64,000 bases of DNA from positions 1-64,000 of the forward strand of contig CAKUKM010000001.1 in NCBI GenBank assembly GCA_934663595.1. Reading direction: 5' to 3'. Of this stretch, positions 24,795 through 33,203 are shown one piece after another; within the stretch, counting starts at the first letter, position 1, and every line of letters starts with the position of its first letter. The translations under genes and the position numbers were made by a program. Below the pieces are notes generated by a model. The model was not told the origin of the DNA and searched no databases. It worked only from the letters and a program-made list of their open reading frames with translations. The stretch comes from an uncultured Clostridia bacterium (GTDB taxonomy: Bacteria > Bacillota > Clostridia > Christensenellales > Aristaeellaceae).

Positions 24795-26312
24795 TTATGT
24801 GTCCTCGAGGTGAATTTCGAGGCGAGCGGACCACAATTCGGGGATTTGCTCGTCGGAGAAAGCGTCTCGCAGATTTTTGTGATACGAGTATTTCAAGCTT
24901 AGAGTGAGCACCTGCGGCGGCGAATCCTTTTCGAGCGGCGTAACGCGCCAGCTTGCGCTGAACGATGGCAAGCTGCTTTCATTCAGCTTGAAGGATGCAA
25001 GCGCTTCGGTGTGCGTTTCTGCAAACGGTTCGCCGAGCAGCGCGGTGGTTGCCTGAATCCACTGTTCGCCCATATCGAGCAGCGCGCGCATTTCGGATTC
25101 GCTGAACGCCTCTCCATCGGCGTAAATGGCGGAAATCTTCGATGCGCTGCCGGAGAGCGTGTAGTCCATGCCGTTTAAAGAAAACGAGCGCCTGAGCACG
25201 GGAAAGGCGTCTTCGAGCCGCGCCCGGTCGTTTCCAAGGCACGCCAGGATCGCGCTTTCGGTTGGAAACAGTTCTTCGACCGTCGTGCCCACGGAGAACA
25301 GCAGCTGCGAATGCAGCGAAAGAATCAGAACCGCAATCGCAATCAGCCAGCTTGCGGCCTTGCGCGAGGGGCGCAGAATGGCGGCGACGCGCTGCTGAAT
25401 CAGCTCGGCGCCCGCGGTAAAATAGAGCGCTATGCCGGACAGCGACCGCGTTTCCGCCAGATCGGTCAGCAGGCGCGCATAGCGGATTCGATCCGCCTTC
25501 GTCGTTTTCGGCGGGGAAATCAGCATTTCATCCACGGCGAATTCCATATCGCGCCGGACCAGCTTCGCGTAAATGTGAACGAACGGATTGAACCAGAAGA
25601 GGTCGCAGAGCAGGTCCAGCCGAGCGATCGCGCCCAGATGCCCGGCGGAAATGTGCGCCAGCTCGTGCCGGAGAATCCATTGGAGCTGTTCGGGCGAATA
25701 ATCCGTTCGATCCAGCGCAATGGTCGGCTCCTTCAGGGAAATCGTACACGGCGATTTCAGCCCGGGAACGACAATCAGCGCAATATTGTGGTCCATAAGC
25801 TCGTCAAACAGCGGAAGCTTTACGGGATATTCCTCCAGCAGAGGGCGAAATACTCCGAAAAGCTCCGGCGGGCAGGGCTGCGCGTTTTTGCGAATCAGCT
25901 TTCGCAGCTTCCGATTTGAGCGACCGCGAATGTCGCCGGCGACGAAGAGTCCGACCCAGTAAACAATGAATGCAATTTTTCGCACATCCACGGGGCCGAT
26001 CGACGGAATTTCGACGAACTGCGATTCAATTCGCGAGGGAATTGGAATGTGGAGAATCGGCCGGATGTGGGGCAAATAGTCCAGACGAAGCGCGTCCCAC
26101 AGCTGCGGGCTCGTCAGAATGGTCAGCAGCAGCGCGGATCCAAATACGCCGGTCAATGCGCGCGCGGACACGACGCGGCGCAGGGGCTTGTGAAACAGCG
26201 CAAGCAGCGCGATCACAAGAGTCATGGAAAGCGCAATGGTCAGCAGCTCTTCTATGCGGAAAGCGCCGTAAAACATGCGTATGCCTCCGCGAATCCAGTT
26301 GATTACGCTCAT
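24795..26312 (-). CDS. BlaR1-like M56 membrane metallopeptidase sensor
   Basis: A 505-residue membrane protein of the BlaR1/MecR1 class, which senses an extracellular signal and triggers cleavage of a BlaI repressor. Four hydrophobic helices are seen at about 22-42, 52-70, 113-127 and 315-332. The cytoplasmic zinc-peptidase motif HELAH is at residues 216-220, with the later Glu in FAVDE. The extracytoplasmic C-terminal domain (about 335-505) does not show the SxxK, SxN or KTG motifs of penicillin-binding sensors, so the ligand is probably not a beta-lactam. Its ATG overlaps the stop of the BlaI gene. No target gene lies downstream in the same direction. Confidence 0.85.
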   Translation of the reverse strand: MSVINWIRGGIRMFYGAFRIEELLTIALSMTLVIALLALFHKPLRRVVSARALTGVFGSALLLTILTSPQLWDALRLDYLPHIRPILHIPIPSRIESQFVEIPSIGPVDVRKIAFIVYWVGLFVAGDIRGRSNRKLRKLIRKNAQPCPPELFGVFRPLLEEYPVKLPLFDELMDHNIALIVVPGLKSPCTISLKEPTIALDRTDYSPEQLQWILRHELAHISAGHLGAIARLDLLCDLFWFNPFVHIYAKLVRRDMEFAVDEMLISPPKTTKADRIRYARLLTDLAETRSLSGIALYFTAGAELIQQRVAAILRPSRKAASWLIAIAVLILSLHSQLLFSVGTTVEELFPTESAILACLGNDRARLEDAFPVLRRSFSLNGMDYTLSGSASKISAIYADGEAFSESEMRALLDMGEQWIQATTALLGEPFAETHTEALASFKLNESSLPSFSASWRVTPLEKDSPPQVLTLSLKYSYHKNLRDAFSDEQIPELWSARLEIHLEDT

Positions 26313-26674
26313 TTCTCGTCCTCGTATTCGTCAATCAGTTGGCGAATGCGATCGGCTTCTTCCTTCGTGATCGCCGCGCCGCCGGTAAATGCCTGCACCA
26401 TGTCCGCGAGCGAGCCGGAAAACGTTCGCCTCAGAAACGATTGGCTTTCGCTCAACTGAATCGCCTCGCGGCTGATCAGCGATGTGACCACCGAATCCTT
26501 TACCGCCAGAATGCCGCGGTCGCACAGCCTTTTCAGCTGTGTATACGTCGTTGTGCGCTTCCAATGGAGCTGCAGCGCGCATTGCTCGACCAGCGCGCGC
26601 GTCGTCATCGGCTCGTTTTCCCATACGATGCACGCGAGCTGGTATTCGGAATCAAATATTTTCGGCGAATTCAT
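26309..26674 (-). CDS. blaI: BlaI/MecI/CopY-family repressor
   Basis: A 121-residue winged-helix repressor, normally a dimer that is cleaved when the partner sensor is activated. The DNA-binding part has the family pattern EYQLACIVWENEPMTTRALVEQ and HWKRTTTYTQLKRLCDRG. The C-terminal half is helical for dimerisation. The ATG at 26674 is chosen because GAGGG is 6 nt upstream. The ATG at 26680 is adjacent to the binding site and less likely. It is co-transcribed with the M56 sensor and probably binds the inverted repeats at 26686-26723 to repress itself. Confidence 0.9.
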   Translation of the reverse strand: MNSPKIFDSEYQLACIVWENEPMTTRALVEQCALQLHWKRTTTYTQLKRLCDRGILAVKDSVVTSLISREAIQLSESQSFLRRTFSGSLADMVQAFTGGAAITKEEADRIRQLIDEYEDEK

Positions 26675-26685
26675 GCGCATCCCTC

Positions 26686-26723
26686 TTGTCTAATGCATTC
26701 GACAAAAGTCTAACAGATTAGAC
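26686..26723. promoter_or_regulatory. Two candidate BlaI operators
   Basis: Operator 1 is a perfect dyad GTCTAA-N4-TTAGAC (26708-26723) covering the -10 box and part of the spacer. Operator 2 is TTGTC-N10-GACAA (26686-26705) containing AATGCATT, just downstream of the -10 box. Both share the half-site TTAGAC/TTGTCTAA. Confidence 0.7.
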
Positions 26724-26735
26724 AGAATTTGTCAA
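26707..26735 (-). promoter_or_regulatory. Promoter of blaI and the M56 sensor
   Basis: TTGACA (26735-26730), 17 bp, TAGACT (26712-26707) on the minus strand. The -35 box is perfect and the -10 box is within operator 1. It starts directly after the metK terminator. Confidence 0.8.
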
Positions 26736-26737
26736 GC

Positions 26738-26765
26738 AAAAAAAGCCGCCGCGAAATGCGACGGC
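26738..26765 (-). terminator. Intrinsic terminator of metK
   Basis: An 8-bp GC-rich stem with one G-U pair (26758-26765 with 26745-26752), a 5-nt loop and seven T residues on the minus strand, 9 nt past the metK stop. Confidence 0.88.
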
Positions 26766-26773
26766 ACAATTTT

Positions 26774-27931
26774 TTACAGCTTTTTCGCGGCTTCCTTGAG
26801 GAGGTCGACTTTGTCGAGGTGCTCCCAGGGGAGGTCGACGTCGGTGCGGCCGAAGTGGCCGTACGCAGCGGTGGCGGCGTAAATCGGGCGCTTGAGATCG
26901 AGATCGCGGATGATCGCGGCGGGGCGGAGGTCGAAGCACTGCTCAACCAGCTCGGCCAGCTTGTCGTCCGGCAGCTTGCCGGTGCCCTCGGTATCGACGA
27001 ACACGGAAACGGGCTTCGCCACGCCGATCGCGTAGGCCACGCCAATTTCGCATTTGTCCGCAAGGCCCGCGGCCACCAGATTCTTCGCGACATGGCGCAT
27101 TGCATACGCGGCGCTGCGGTCGACCTTGCTCGGGTCCTTGCCGGAGAACGCGCCGCCGCCGTGGTGCGCATAGCCGCCATAGGTGTCGACGATGATCTTT
27201 CTGCCGGTCAGGCCGGAGTCGCCCTGCGGGCCGCCGACGACGAAGCGGCCGGTCGGGTTGACGAAGTACTTCGTATTCTCATCCAGCAGCGCTTCGGGCA
27301 GTACGGGGCGCACGACGTGCGCGAGAATGTCCTCGCGAATCTGCTCCTGCGAGACGTCCGGCGCATGCTGCGTGGAGATGACGACCGCCTCAATGCGAAC
27401 GACGCGGTTGTCGTCGTATTCGACGGTGACCTGCGATTTTCCGTCGGGACGGAGATAGGGGAGCGTGCCGTTTTTGCGAACCTCGGTCAGACGGCGGCTG
27501 AGCTTGTGCGAGAGGGAGATGGCGAGCGGCATGTATTCCTCGGTCTCGTTGCACGCGTAGCCGAACATCATGCCCTGGTCGCCCGCGCCCTGATCCATAT
27601 CGACCTCGCGATTGACGCCCTGCGCGATGTCCGGAGACTGCTCGTCGAGGCTGACCAGCACGGAGCAGGAATGGCCGTCGAAGCCGTATTTCGCGCGGTC
27701 ATAGCCGATTTCGACGATCTTTTTGCGAACGATATCGCTGATCGGGACATACGCGCTGGTCGAAATTTCGCCCATGACCAGCACCATGCCGGTGGTTGCG
27801 GCGCATTCGCAGGCGACGTGCGCGTTCGGATCCTGCGCGAGAATCGCGTCCAGAATCGAATCGGAAATCTGGTCGCAGATTTTATCGGGATGTCCTTCGG
27901 TCACGGATTCGGAAGTAAAGAAATGACGCAT
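26774..27931 (-). CDS. metK: S-adenosylmethionine synthetase
   Basis: Makes SAM from methionine and ATP. The 385 residues contain the opening FTSESVTEGHPDKICDQISD, GAGDQGMMFGYA, and the phosphate-binding GGAFSGKDPSKVDRS and GYAHHGGGAFSG region, all intact. An AGGAGGA site lies a few nt before the ATG at 27931. Expression is very probably controlled by the SAM-I riboswitch and promoter just upstream, so SAM would repress its own synthesis. It ends at the terminator at 26738. Confidence 0.97.
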   Translation of the reverse strand: MRHFFTSESVTEGHPDKICDQISDSILDAILAQDPNAHVACECAATTGMVLVMGEISTSAYVPISDIVRKKIVEIGYDRAKYGFDGHSCSVLVSLDEQSPDIAQGVNREVDMDQGAGDQGMMFGYACNETEEYMPLAISLSHKLSRRLTEVRKNGTLPYLRPDGKSQVTVEYDDNRVVRIEAVVISTQHAPDVSQEQIREDILAHVVRPVLPEALLDENTKYFVNPTGRFVVGGPQGDSGLTGRKIIVDTYGGYAHHGGGAFSGKDPSKVDRSAAYAMRHVAKNLVAAGLADKCEIGVAYAIGVAKPVSVFVDTEGTGKLPDDKLAELVEQCFDLRPAAIIRDLDLKRPIYAATAAYGHFGRTDVDLPWEHLDKVDLLKEAAKKL

Positions 27932-27961
27932 TTTGGTTCCTCCTGAAGTAAATAGGTCAAT

Positions 27962-28110
27962 AAAAAACCCGCCTGCAGGGCGAGTCAGAAAAAAGCTTTT
28001 CCACTCGCCTCATCTTCCGGCGTTACCGCCGCGGGAATTGGCACCTTGCCGAATAATCGACCGGTTGCCGGGTTTCATCGGGCCCGTCCCTCAACCACTC
28101 TGGATAAGGC
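27962..28110 (-). promoter_or_regulatory. SAM-I (S-box) riboswitch with terminator platform
   Basis: On the minus strand, the aptamer begins with GCCTTATCCAGAG (28110 downward), followed by GAGGGACGGGCCCGATGAA, CCCGGCAACC and AAGGTGCCAA, the S-box consensus. P1 pairs 28103-28110 with 28007-28014. The expression platform is readable: antiterminator 28003-28009 pairs with 27979-27985, while the terminator pairs 27979-27985 with 27967-27973, followed by a T run. P1 shares bases 28007-28009 with the antiterminator, so SAM binding should favour termination. Confidence 0.96.
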
Positions 28111-28133
28111 TTGTTCTTCAATTGCCAAAAGAC

Positions 28134-28162
28134 ATTATAGCGCAATCCGCGGTGCATGTCAA
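28134..28162 (-). promoter_or_regulatory. Consensus promoter of metK
   Basis: TTGACA (28162-28157), 17 bp, TATAAT (28139-28134) on the minus strand; both boxes perfect. The riboswitch starts about 20 nt after the predicted transcription start. Confidence 0.9.
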
Positions 28163-28174
28163 TGAATTTGACGT

Positions 28175-28207
28175 AAAAAAGGCGAAGAAGCGTTTTGCTT
28201 CCTCGCC
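28175..28207 (-). terminator. Intrinsic terminator of the EF-G-like gene
   Basis: An 11-bp stem with one G-U pair (28197-28207 with 28181-28191), loop of 5 nt and six T residues on the minus strand, just after the stop at 28221. Confidence 0.88.
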
Positions 28208-28220
28208 CTTGGGGCTGAAA

Positions 28221-30302
28221 TTAATCCTCGTCTTCCTCTTCGCGCTTGCAGGCTTCGACGATCTTTTTCGCATCCGCCGCGGGGACTTCCTCGTAGCGCT
28301 CGAAGGTCATCGTGAACGAGCCGCGCGCCTGCGTCATGGAACGCAGATCGGTCGCGTACTTGAACATCTCGGAAAGCGGCGCTTCGGCAGTGACGCGCTG
28401 GAGCTCGCCCACCTTGTCCATGCCCATGATGCGGCCGCGGCGCTTGTTCATGTCGCCGATGATGTCGCCCATGTACTGATCCGGCACGTCCACTTCGACG
28501 TGGTAGATCGGCTCGAGCAGAACCGGCATAGCGGTGGTCAGCTGCTTGAACGCCAGACGGGCCGCCGTCTTGAACGCCATTTCGGAGGAGTCGACCGGGT
28601 GATAGCCGCCGTCGTAGAGCTCGGCGGTCAGACCGACGACCGGGAAGCCGGCCATAACGCCGTGCTTGATGTTGTCGCGCAGGCCCTTTTCAACCGCGGG
28701 GATGAAGTTGCGCGGTACGGTGCCGCCGACGACGGAATCGACAAAGTGGAACTCGGTATCGTTCGGGTCGTCGTTCGGACGGAACTTGATCTTGACGTCG
28801 CCGAACTGGCCGTGTCCGCCGGACTGCTTCTTGTGGCGGCCTTCAACGTCGATCGGCTTGCGGATGGACTCGCGATACGGGATCTTGGGATCCTGCAGCA
28901 CGCACTCCGCGCCGAACTTGCTGGCCAGCTTCTTCGCGATGACTTCGATGTGCATCTCGCCCAGACCGGACAGGACGCTCTCGGTGGTCTCGACGTTCTT
29001 TTCAACCTTGATCGTTGGATCCTCTTCCATCAGACGCGCAAGACCGGAGAAGATCTTGTCTTCTTCGCCCGCCTTCTTGGCGTAAACGGCCTTGGAGATG
29101 CAGGGCGCCGGGAAGTGGAGCTCGTCGAAGCGAACGGGATTCGCCGCGTCGCACAGGGTGTTGCCGGTGGCAACGGTCTGCAGCTTCGCCAGCGCGCACA
29201 GGTCGCCCGCGCACACGCGCGTGGTCGTGGTCTGCTTCTTGCCCTTCAGGATGTAAATCGTGCCGGGCTTTTCGGTCTTTTCCGCATTCGCGTTGTACAG
29301 CGTGATGTCCGGGGTCAGCGCGCCGGAGGTGATCTTCATCAGCGACAGCTTGCCGACGAACGGGTCCGCCATGGTCTTGAACACGCGCGCGGAGAAGGGC
29401 TGATCGTCCGCGCAGATGCGCTCGACGGCTTCACCGGTCTTCGGGTTCACGCCGGTGAGCACTCCGCCCGCCGGAGACGGCATCAGGTCGATGATGTTGT
29501 CGAGCAGCTTCGCAAGACCCACGCGGGTGATGCCGGAGCAGCATACGACCGGAACGACCGTGCCTTCCACGATGCCCTTGCGCAGGCCGTGCATCATCTC
29601 TTCGAAGGACAGCTCGCCTTCCTCAAAGAACTTCTCCATCAGTTCGTCGTCCGCGCCGGCGGCCGCTTCCATGATGGCTTCGCGCGCAGATTCGACCTCG
29701 TCCGCAACGGAGGCGGGGATGTCGGTGGCCTTCAGGGTCTTGCCCTCGCCGATGAACGCCTTGTTCTCCAGAACGCACGCAACGCCGGTGAACTTGCCGC
29801 CTTCCACGATCGGAACCTGAATCGGCGCGATGTGGCTGCCGTACTTGGCGGTGATGGTGCCGAGCGCCTTTTCGAAGTTGGCGTTCTCGCGATCCATCTG
29901 GTTGATGACGATCATGCGGGAAGTATGGGACTTGTCGCACATCGCCCACGCCTTTTCAGCGCCGACGGACAGGCCGGAAACCGCGCCCACGGTGATCAGA
30001 GCGGCGTCGGAAACGGCCATCGGGCCGACCTGCTCGCCTGCGAAATCAAAGTAACCCGGAATATCGATCAGGTTGATCTTGGTCTCCTTCCACTCCAGCG
30101 GCGCCATCGCGGCGGAGATGGAAATCTGACGGCGAGTCTCTTCCGGATCGTAGTCCGTGGTGGTGGTGCCGTCTTCTACGCGGCCCTGGCGATCGATCGC
30201 GCCGGCGGTGAAGAGAAGGGCTTCCACCAGAGTGGTCTTGCCTTCGCTGCCGTGACCAACAACGGAGAGGTTGCGGATATTCTTGGCCTGATAATCTTTC
30301 AT
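28221..30302 (-). CDS. EF-G-like translational GTPase (EF-G-2 type paralogue)
   Basis: A 693-residue GTPase with all five EF-G domains, but of the divergent group. The P-loop is VVGHGSEGKTTL instead of AHIDAGKTT, switch II is DIPGYFDF instead of DTPGHVDF, and the base-specific motif is NQMDRE. The canonical fusA usually lies with rpsL, rpsG and tuf, none of which are here. A second, EF-G-2-like protein is therefore more likely than the main elongation factor. Domain IV has GGHGQFGDVKIKF and the conserved GGTVPRNFIPAVEKG, and the C-terminus is acidic. Its actual role (recycling, stress or slow elongation) is not known. AGGGGGA lies 9 nt before the ATG. It is transcribed as a single gene. Confidence 0.85.
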   Translation of the reverse strand: MKDYQAKNIRNLSVVGHGSEGKTTLVEALLFTAGAIDRQGRVEDGTTTTDYDPEETRRQISISAAMAPLEWKETKINLIDIPGYFDFAGEQVGPMAVSDAALITVGAVSGLSVGAEKAWAMCDKSHTSRMIVINQMDRENANFEKALGTITAKYGSHIAPIQVPIVEGGKFTGVACVLENKAFIGEGKTLKATDIPASVADEVESAREAIMEAAAGADDELMEKFFEEGELSFEEMMHGLRKGIVEGTVVPVVCCSGITRVGLAKLLDNIIDLMPSPAGGVLTGVNPKTGEAVERICADDQPFSARVFKTMADPFVGKLSLMKITSGALTPDITLYNANAEKTEKPGTIYILKGKKQTTTTRVCAGDLCALAKLQTVATGNTLCDAANPVRFDELHFPAPCISKAVYAKKAGEEDKIFSGLARLMEEDPTIKVEKNVETTESVLSGLGEMHIEVIAKKLASKFGAECVLQDPKIPYRESIRKPIDVEGRHKKQSGGHGQFGDVKIKFRPNDDPNDTEFHFVDSVVGGTVPRNFIPAVEKGLRDNIKHGVMAGFPVVGLTAELYDGGYHPVDSSEMAFKTAARLAFKQLTTAMPVLLEPIYHVEVDVPDQYMGDIIGDMNKRRGRIMGMDKVGELQRVTAEAPLSEMFKYATDLRSMTQARGSFTMTFERYEEVPAADAKKIVEACKREEEDED

Positions 30303-30517
30303 GAATGAATTCCCCCTGTTTGAATGTACTCCTGCGTCTCACGACAGTGCAGGTCTGGCAGAGGCGGCGTGCGCGAGCGCTGTTTCACCTCATATGCCAT
30401 AGTATTCTTATTTTAACAGAAAATCCTTGATTTGAAAAGTACCTTTTGACAGGTTTTTTTGTTTTAACGTGGAAATAGGTAAGAAAAGTTGCATTTTAAC
30501 ACCGGGAGGACGAAAAA

Positions 30518-31750
30518 TTGGCGGCAAAGAGAGGCCTTGCGCTGGCGGTTGCGCTCCTGTTTGCGCTGAATGCCGGCGCTTATGCGTTTGAAACGCGCGG
30601 CGAGCTGCGAGATGCGTTTTCCGCAATCGAGCTTCCGGGCGCGGAATCGCCGTATGCCGAGGAACCCGGCGTCCGCGCGCCCTATTCGCCCGGCGCGCTT
30701 TCCGGCGAGGCGAAGCAGACGGCGCTGGCGTATGCGAATTTCCTGCGCGCCGTGGCGGGATTGAATCCGATTCAGGAAAGCGCGCTCTACGATCTGCGCA
30801 GCCAGCACGGCGCGGTTCTGCTCGCGGCGAACGATTTTATCGACCATGATCCGCCGCGGCCGGACGACATGCCGGAGGATTTTTACGAATCGGCGCACGC
30901 GGGAACGTCGGAGAGCAATCTGGTGAAATTCAACTGGATGCGGCCGACGATTCTGATCGAGGGCATTCAGTATTTCGCGCGCGACGACGGCGAGGCGAAT
31001 CTCGCGGTGCTGGGCCATCGGCGGTGGCTTTTGAATCCGGAAATGGGGGAGACGGGCTTCGGGCTCGCGAATTCGGAATCGGGAATGACGTATGTCGCGA
31101 TGTACGCGCTGGATCAAACGGCGGAATGCGACTGGGCGGAGGTGCTCTGGCCGGCGGCGGGCGCGTTTCCGGTGGAGCTGATGCACAGCCAGCTCGCGTG
31201 GTCGATTTCGCTGAATCCGGAAAAATACGATATCGCGCGCTCGAACCCGGTGGTGACGCTGCGCGAGGAAAATTCGGGCCTTGCGTTTACCTTCGATTGC
31301 CGCAGCGGAACCGGCGACGGCTTCTGCCGCGTGAGCGAAGAGGCGTTCGGCGCGGGAGCGTGCATCATCTTCCGGCCGGATTTTTCCAATACGGATTTTA
31401 CCGATTACCGCCAGAATCAGCGCTGGACGGTGCGCGTAACGGGTCTGCAGGGCGTGCAGGAGGCGCTTGAATACGCGGTGGACATGACGTCGCTGTACGT
31501 TCAGGACGTCGCGAACGTGGAAATGAGCGCCAATCGCGCCGAGCTGCGCGCGGGGGAAACGTTTGCGCTGCAGGCGCGCGTCGTTCCGGACTATGCGGAC
31601 GATCTCGCGCTTTCGTGGTCGAGCGGCGATGAATCGGTCGCGCGGGTGGACGCGGAGGGCAATGTGACGGCGATTGCGCCGGGCAAATGCGAAATTCGGG
31701 CGGAAAGCGCCAACGGTCGCGCGGATTTTTGCGAAATCATCGTGTCCTGA
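30518..31750 (+). CDS. Secreted CAP-domain protein with C-terminal Ig-like domain
   Basis: A 410-residue exported protein. The start is TTG at 30518 with GGGAGGA upstream; no ATG is near. Residues 1-24 form a signal peptide ending AYA. The CAP (SCP/PR1-like) domain spans about 60-230, with the pattern ALAYANFLRAVAGLNPI, a conserved His in SQHGAVLL and LGHRRWLLNPEM. The last 80 residues form a bacterial Ig-like (Big_2) domain: VEMSANRAELRAGETF, LSWSSGDESVARVD, GNVTAIAPGKCEI. Bacterial CAP proteins are extracellular with mostly unknown activity. The next gene starts 52 nt downstream and is also secreted. Confidence 0.85.
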   Translation: MAAKRGLALAVALLFALNAGAYAFETRGELRDAFSAIELPGAESPYAEEPGVRAPYSPGALSGEAKQTALAYANFLRAVAGLNPIQESALYDLRSQHGAVLLAANDFIDHDPPRPDDMPEDFYESAHAGTSESNLVKFNWMRPTILIEGIQYFARDDGEANLAVLGHRRWLLNPEMGETGFGLANSESGMTYVAMYALDQTAECDWAEVLWPAAGAFPVELMHSQLAWSISLNPEKYDIARSNPVVTLREENSGLAFTFDCRSGTGDGFCRVSEEAFGAGACIIFRPDFSNTDFTDYRQNQRWTVRVTGLQGVQEALEYAVDMTSLYVQDVANVEMSANRAELRAGETFALQARVVPDYADDLALSWSSGDESVARVDAEGNVTAIAPGKCEIRAESANGRADFCEIIVS

Positions 31751-31802
31751 TGGAACAAAACGCCATTGTTTCACGCCTAAAAGTCAAATGGAGGGATGCG
31801 GA

Positions 31803-33203
31803 GTGAAACGAATTATCGCGGCGCTGGCGGCGCTTCTGCTTTTATCAACGGCCAGTGCGGAGAGCTATCCGGCGAACATATGGGAGGACGACGGCACGTC
31901 CTTTGCGCTGCTTTTGGGCGCGGACGGCGAAAAATATACGTCGGAGGCCGAATACGCCATCATTTACCCGATCACGGACGACGGCGCGGCGGAAGCGCTG
32001 TTCTGCGCGGTGGCGATGGACTCGGACGGCGATTTTGAATCCTGCACGCTGCTGAACGAGCGCGGCGAGGCGCTGGGCGGGCGGCGGTTCCAGTCGCTGG
32101 AATTCCGCCGGGGTGCGGTGCTGGCGACCGAGGAAACGGGCTATATGACCGCGCTCGACGCGGCGGGAAACGATTTGCTCGCGGGCGAATACGGCTGGAT
32201 CGAGCCGAACGGCGAGGGCGGCTATCTCGCGCTGAAGGTGGACGAGGCCTATGATCCGGACGGCGCGCAGCTCTATCCGGTCGTGGCGATCGACGCGCAG
32301 GGCGAGGAGACGGAGACCGGCGTTTTCAGCGACGTCTGGTCGCACGGCTGGTATTCCGAGGGCCTCTGCCGCGTTCAGAATTCTCAGAATTCCATTTCCT
32401 ATTATCTCGACGCGGCGGGAAAAGAGGCATTTCGCATTACCGAGAAATATGCCGACGATTTTCAGGGCGGGCATTTGATCTGCGTGGATTCGAACAGCCG
32501 GTATCGTCTGCTCAATCCGGACGGCTCGGACGCGCTGGGAAAGGCGTACGCTTCAATCAGCTATAATTCTTCGCTCGGCGACGAGGCCAAATTCATACTG
32601 GCCGACGATCGCGGCGCAATCGACGTGCGCAATCCGATTACGCTGGAGAGCGAGCTCGCGATCGCGCCGTGTGGAACGGCGGCCTGGTCGGCCGCGCAGT
32701 CGGCGGGCGGCCTGCTGATGGTGTGGTACGACGATCGCAGCCGCATTTACGATCTGACCGGCAAATTGCTGTTTGAGAACATGAATTATTCGACCATCGA
32801 GGTCACGATCGCCTATTCGCTGGAGAACGACGGCAGCGTGAAGCGCTTCGTGCGCGCCAGCGGCACATGGCCGAATCAGACGCAGACGCTTTTGGACGAG
32901 ACGGGCCGAAGCCTAGGGGAAGCGCATCGCTATCTGGACGGCCTGAGATGCGAAAACGGCGCGGCGCGCTTTCTGATTACCGAATATGAAACGGAAACCT
33001 CGGGCGGCGCGGCGGCCATCGCCGAAAACACGACGAAATACGGCGTGTGCGACGAATCGGGCGAGGTGGTGCTGCCCGCGGAATACGATTGGATTGAGAT
33101 GCTCGCATGGGACCGCTATTGGGTCTGCCAGGACGGGCAATGGGGCATGATCGATGAATCCGGCCGCTGGCTGGCGACGGCGGAGTTGCCCAAAACAGAA
33201 TAA
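31803..33203 (+). CDS. Secreted WG-repeat-like protein
   Basis: A 466-residue exported protein with a signal peptide (VKRIIAALAALLLLSTASA). The mature part is a chain of short beta units with the pattern YGWIEPNGEGGY, YRLLNPDGS and DGQWGMIDESGRW, as in WG (KWG) repeats. The best repeats are at the C-terminus (KYGVCDESGEVVLPAEYDWI). These repeats usually form beta-propeller-like binding surfaces; the ligand is unknown. GTG at 31803 has GGAGGG 8 nt upstream. An ATG 12 nt earlier falls too near the binding site. It is followed by the hairpin at 33217 and the convergent RNA candidate. Confidence 0.7.
   Translation: MKRIIAALAALLLLSTASAESYPANIWEDDGTSFALLLGADGEKYTSEAEYAIIYPITDDGAAEALFCAVAMDSDGDFESCTLLNERGEALGGRRFQSLEFRRGAVLATEETGYMTALDAAGNDLLAGEYGWIEPNGEGGYLALKVDEAYDPDGAQLYPVVAIDAQGEETETGVFSDVWSHGWYSEGLCRVQNSQNSISYYLDAAGKEAFRITEKYADDFQGGHLICVDSNSRYRLLNPDGSDALGKAYASISYNSSLGDEAKFILADDRGAIDVRNPITLESELAIAPCGTAAWSAAQSAGGLLMVWYDDRSRIYDLTGKLLFENMNYSTIEVTIAYSLENDGSVKRFVRASGTWPNQTQTLLDETGRSLGEAHRYLDGLRCENGAARFLITEYETETSGGAAAIAENTTKYGVCDESGEVVLPAEYDWIEMLAWDRYWVCQDGQWGMIDESGRWLATAELPKTE

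Noticed and set aside
24795..26674. Beta-lactam resistance regulator
   Set aside because: The sensor domain lacks penicillin-binding motifs and there is no beta-lactamase gene nearby.
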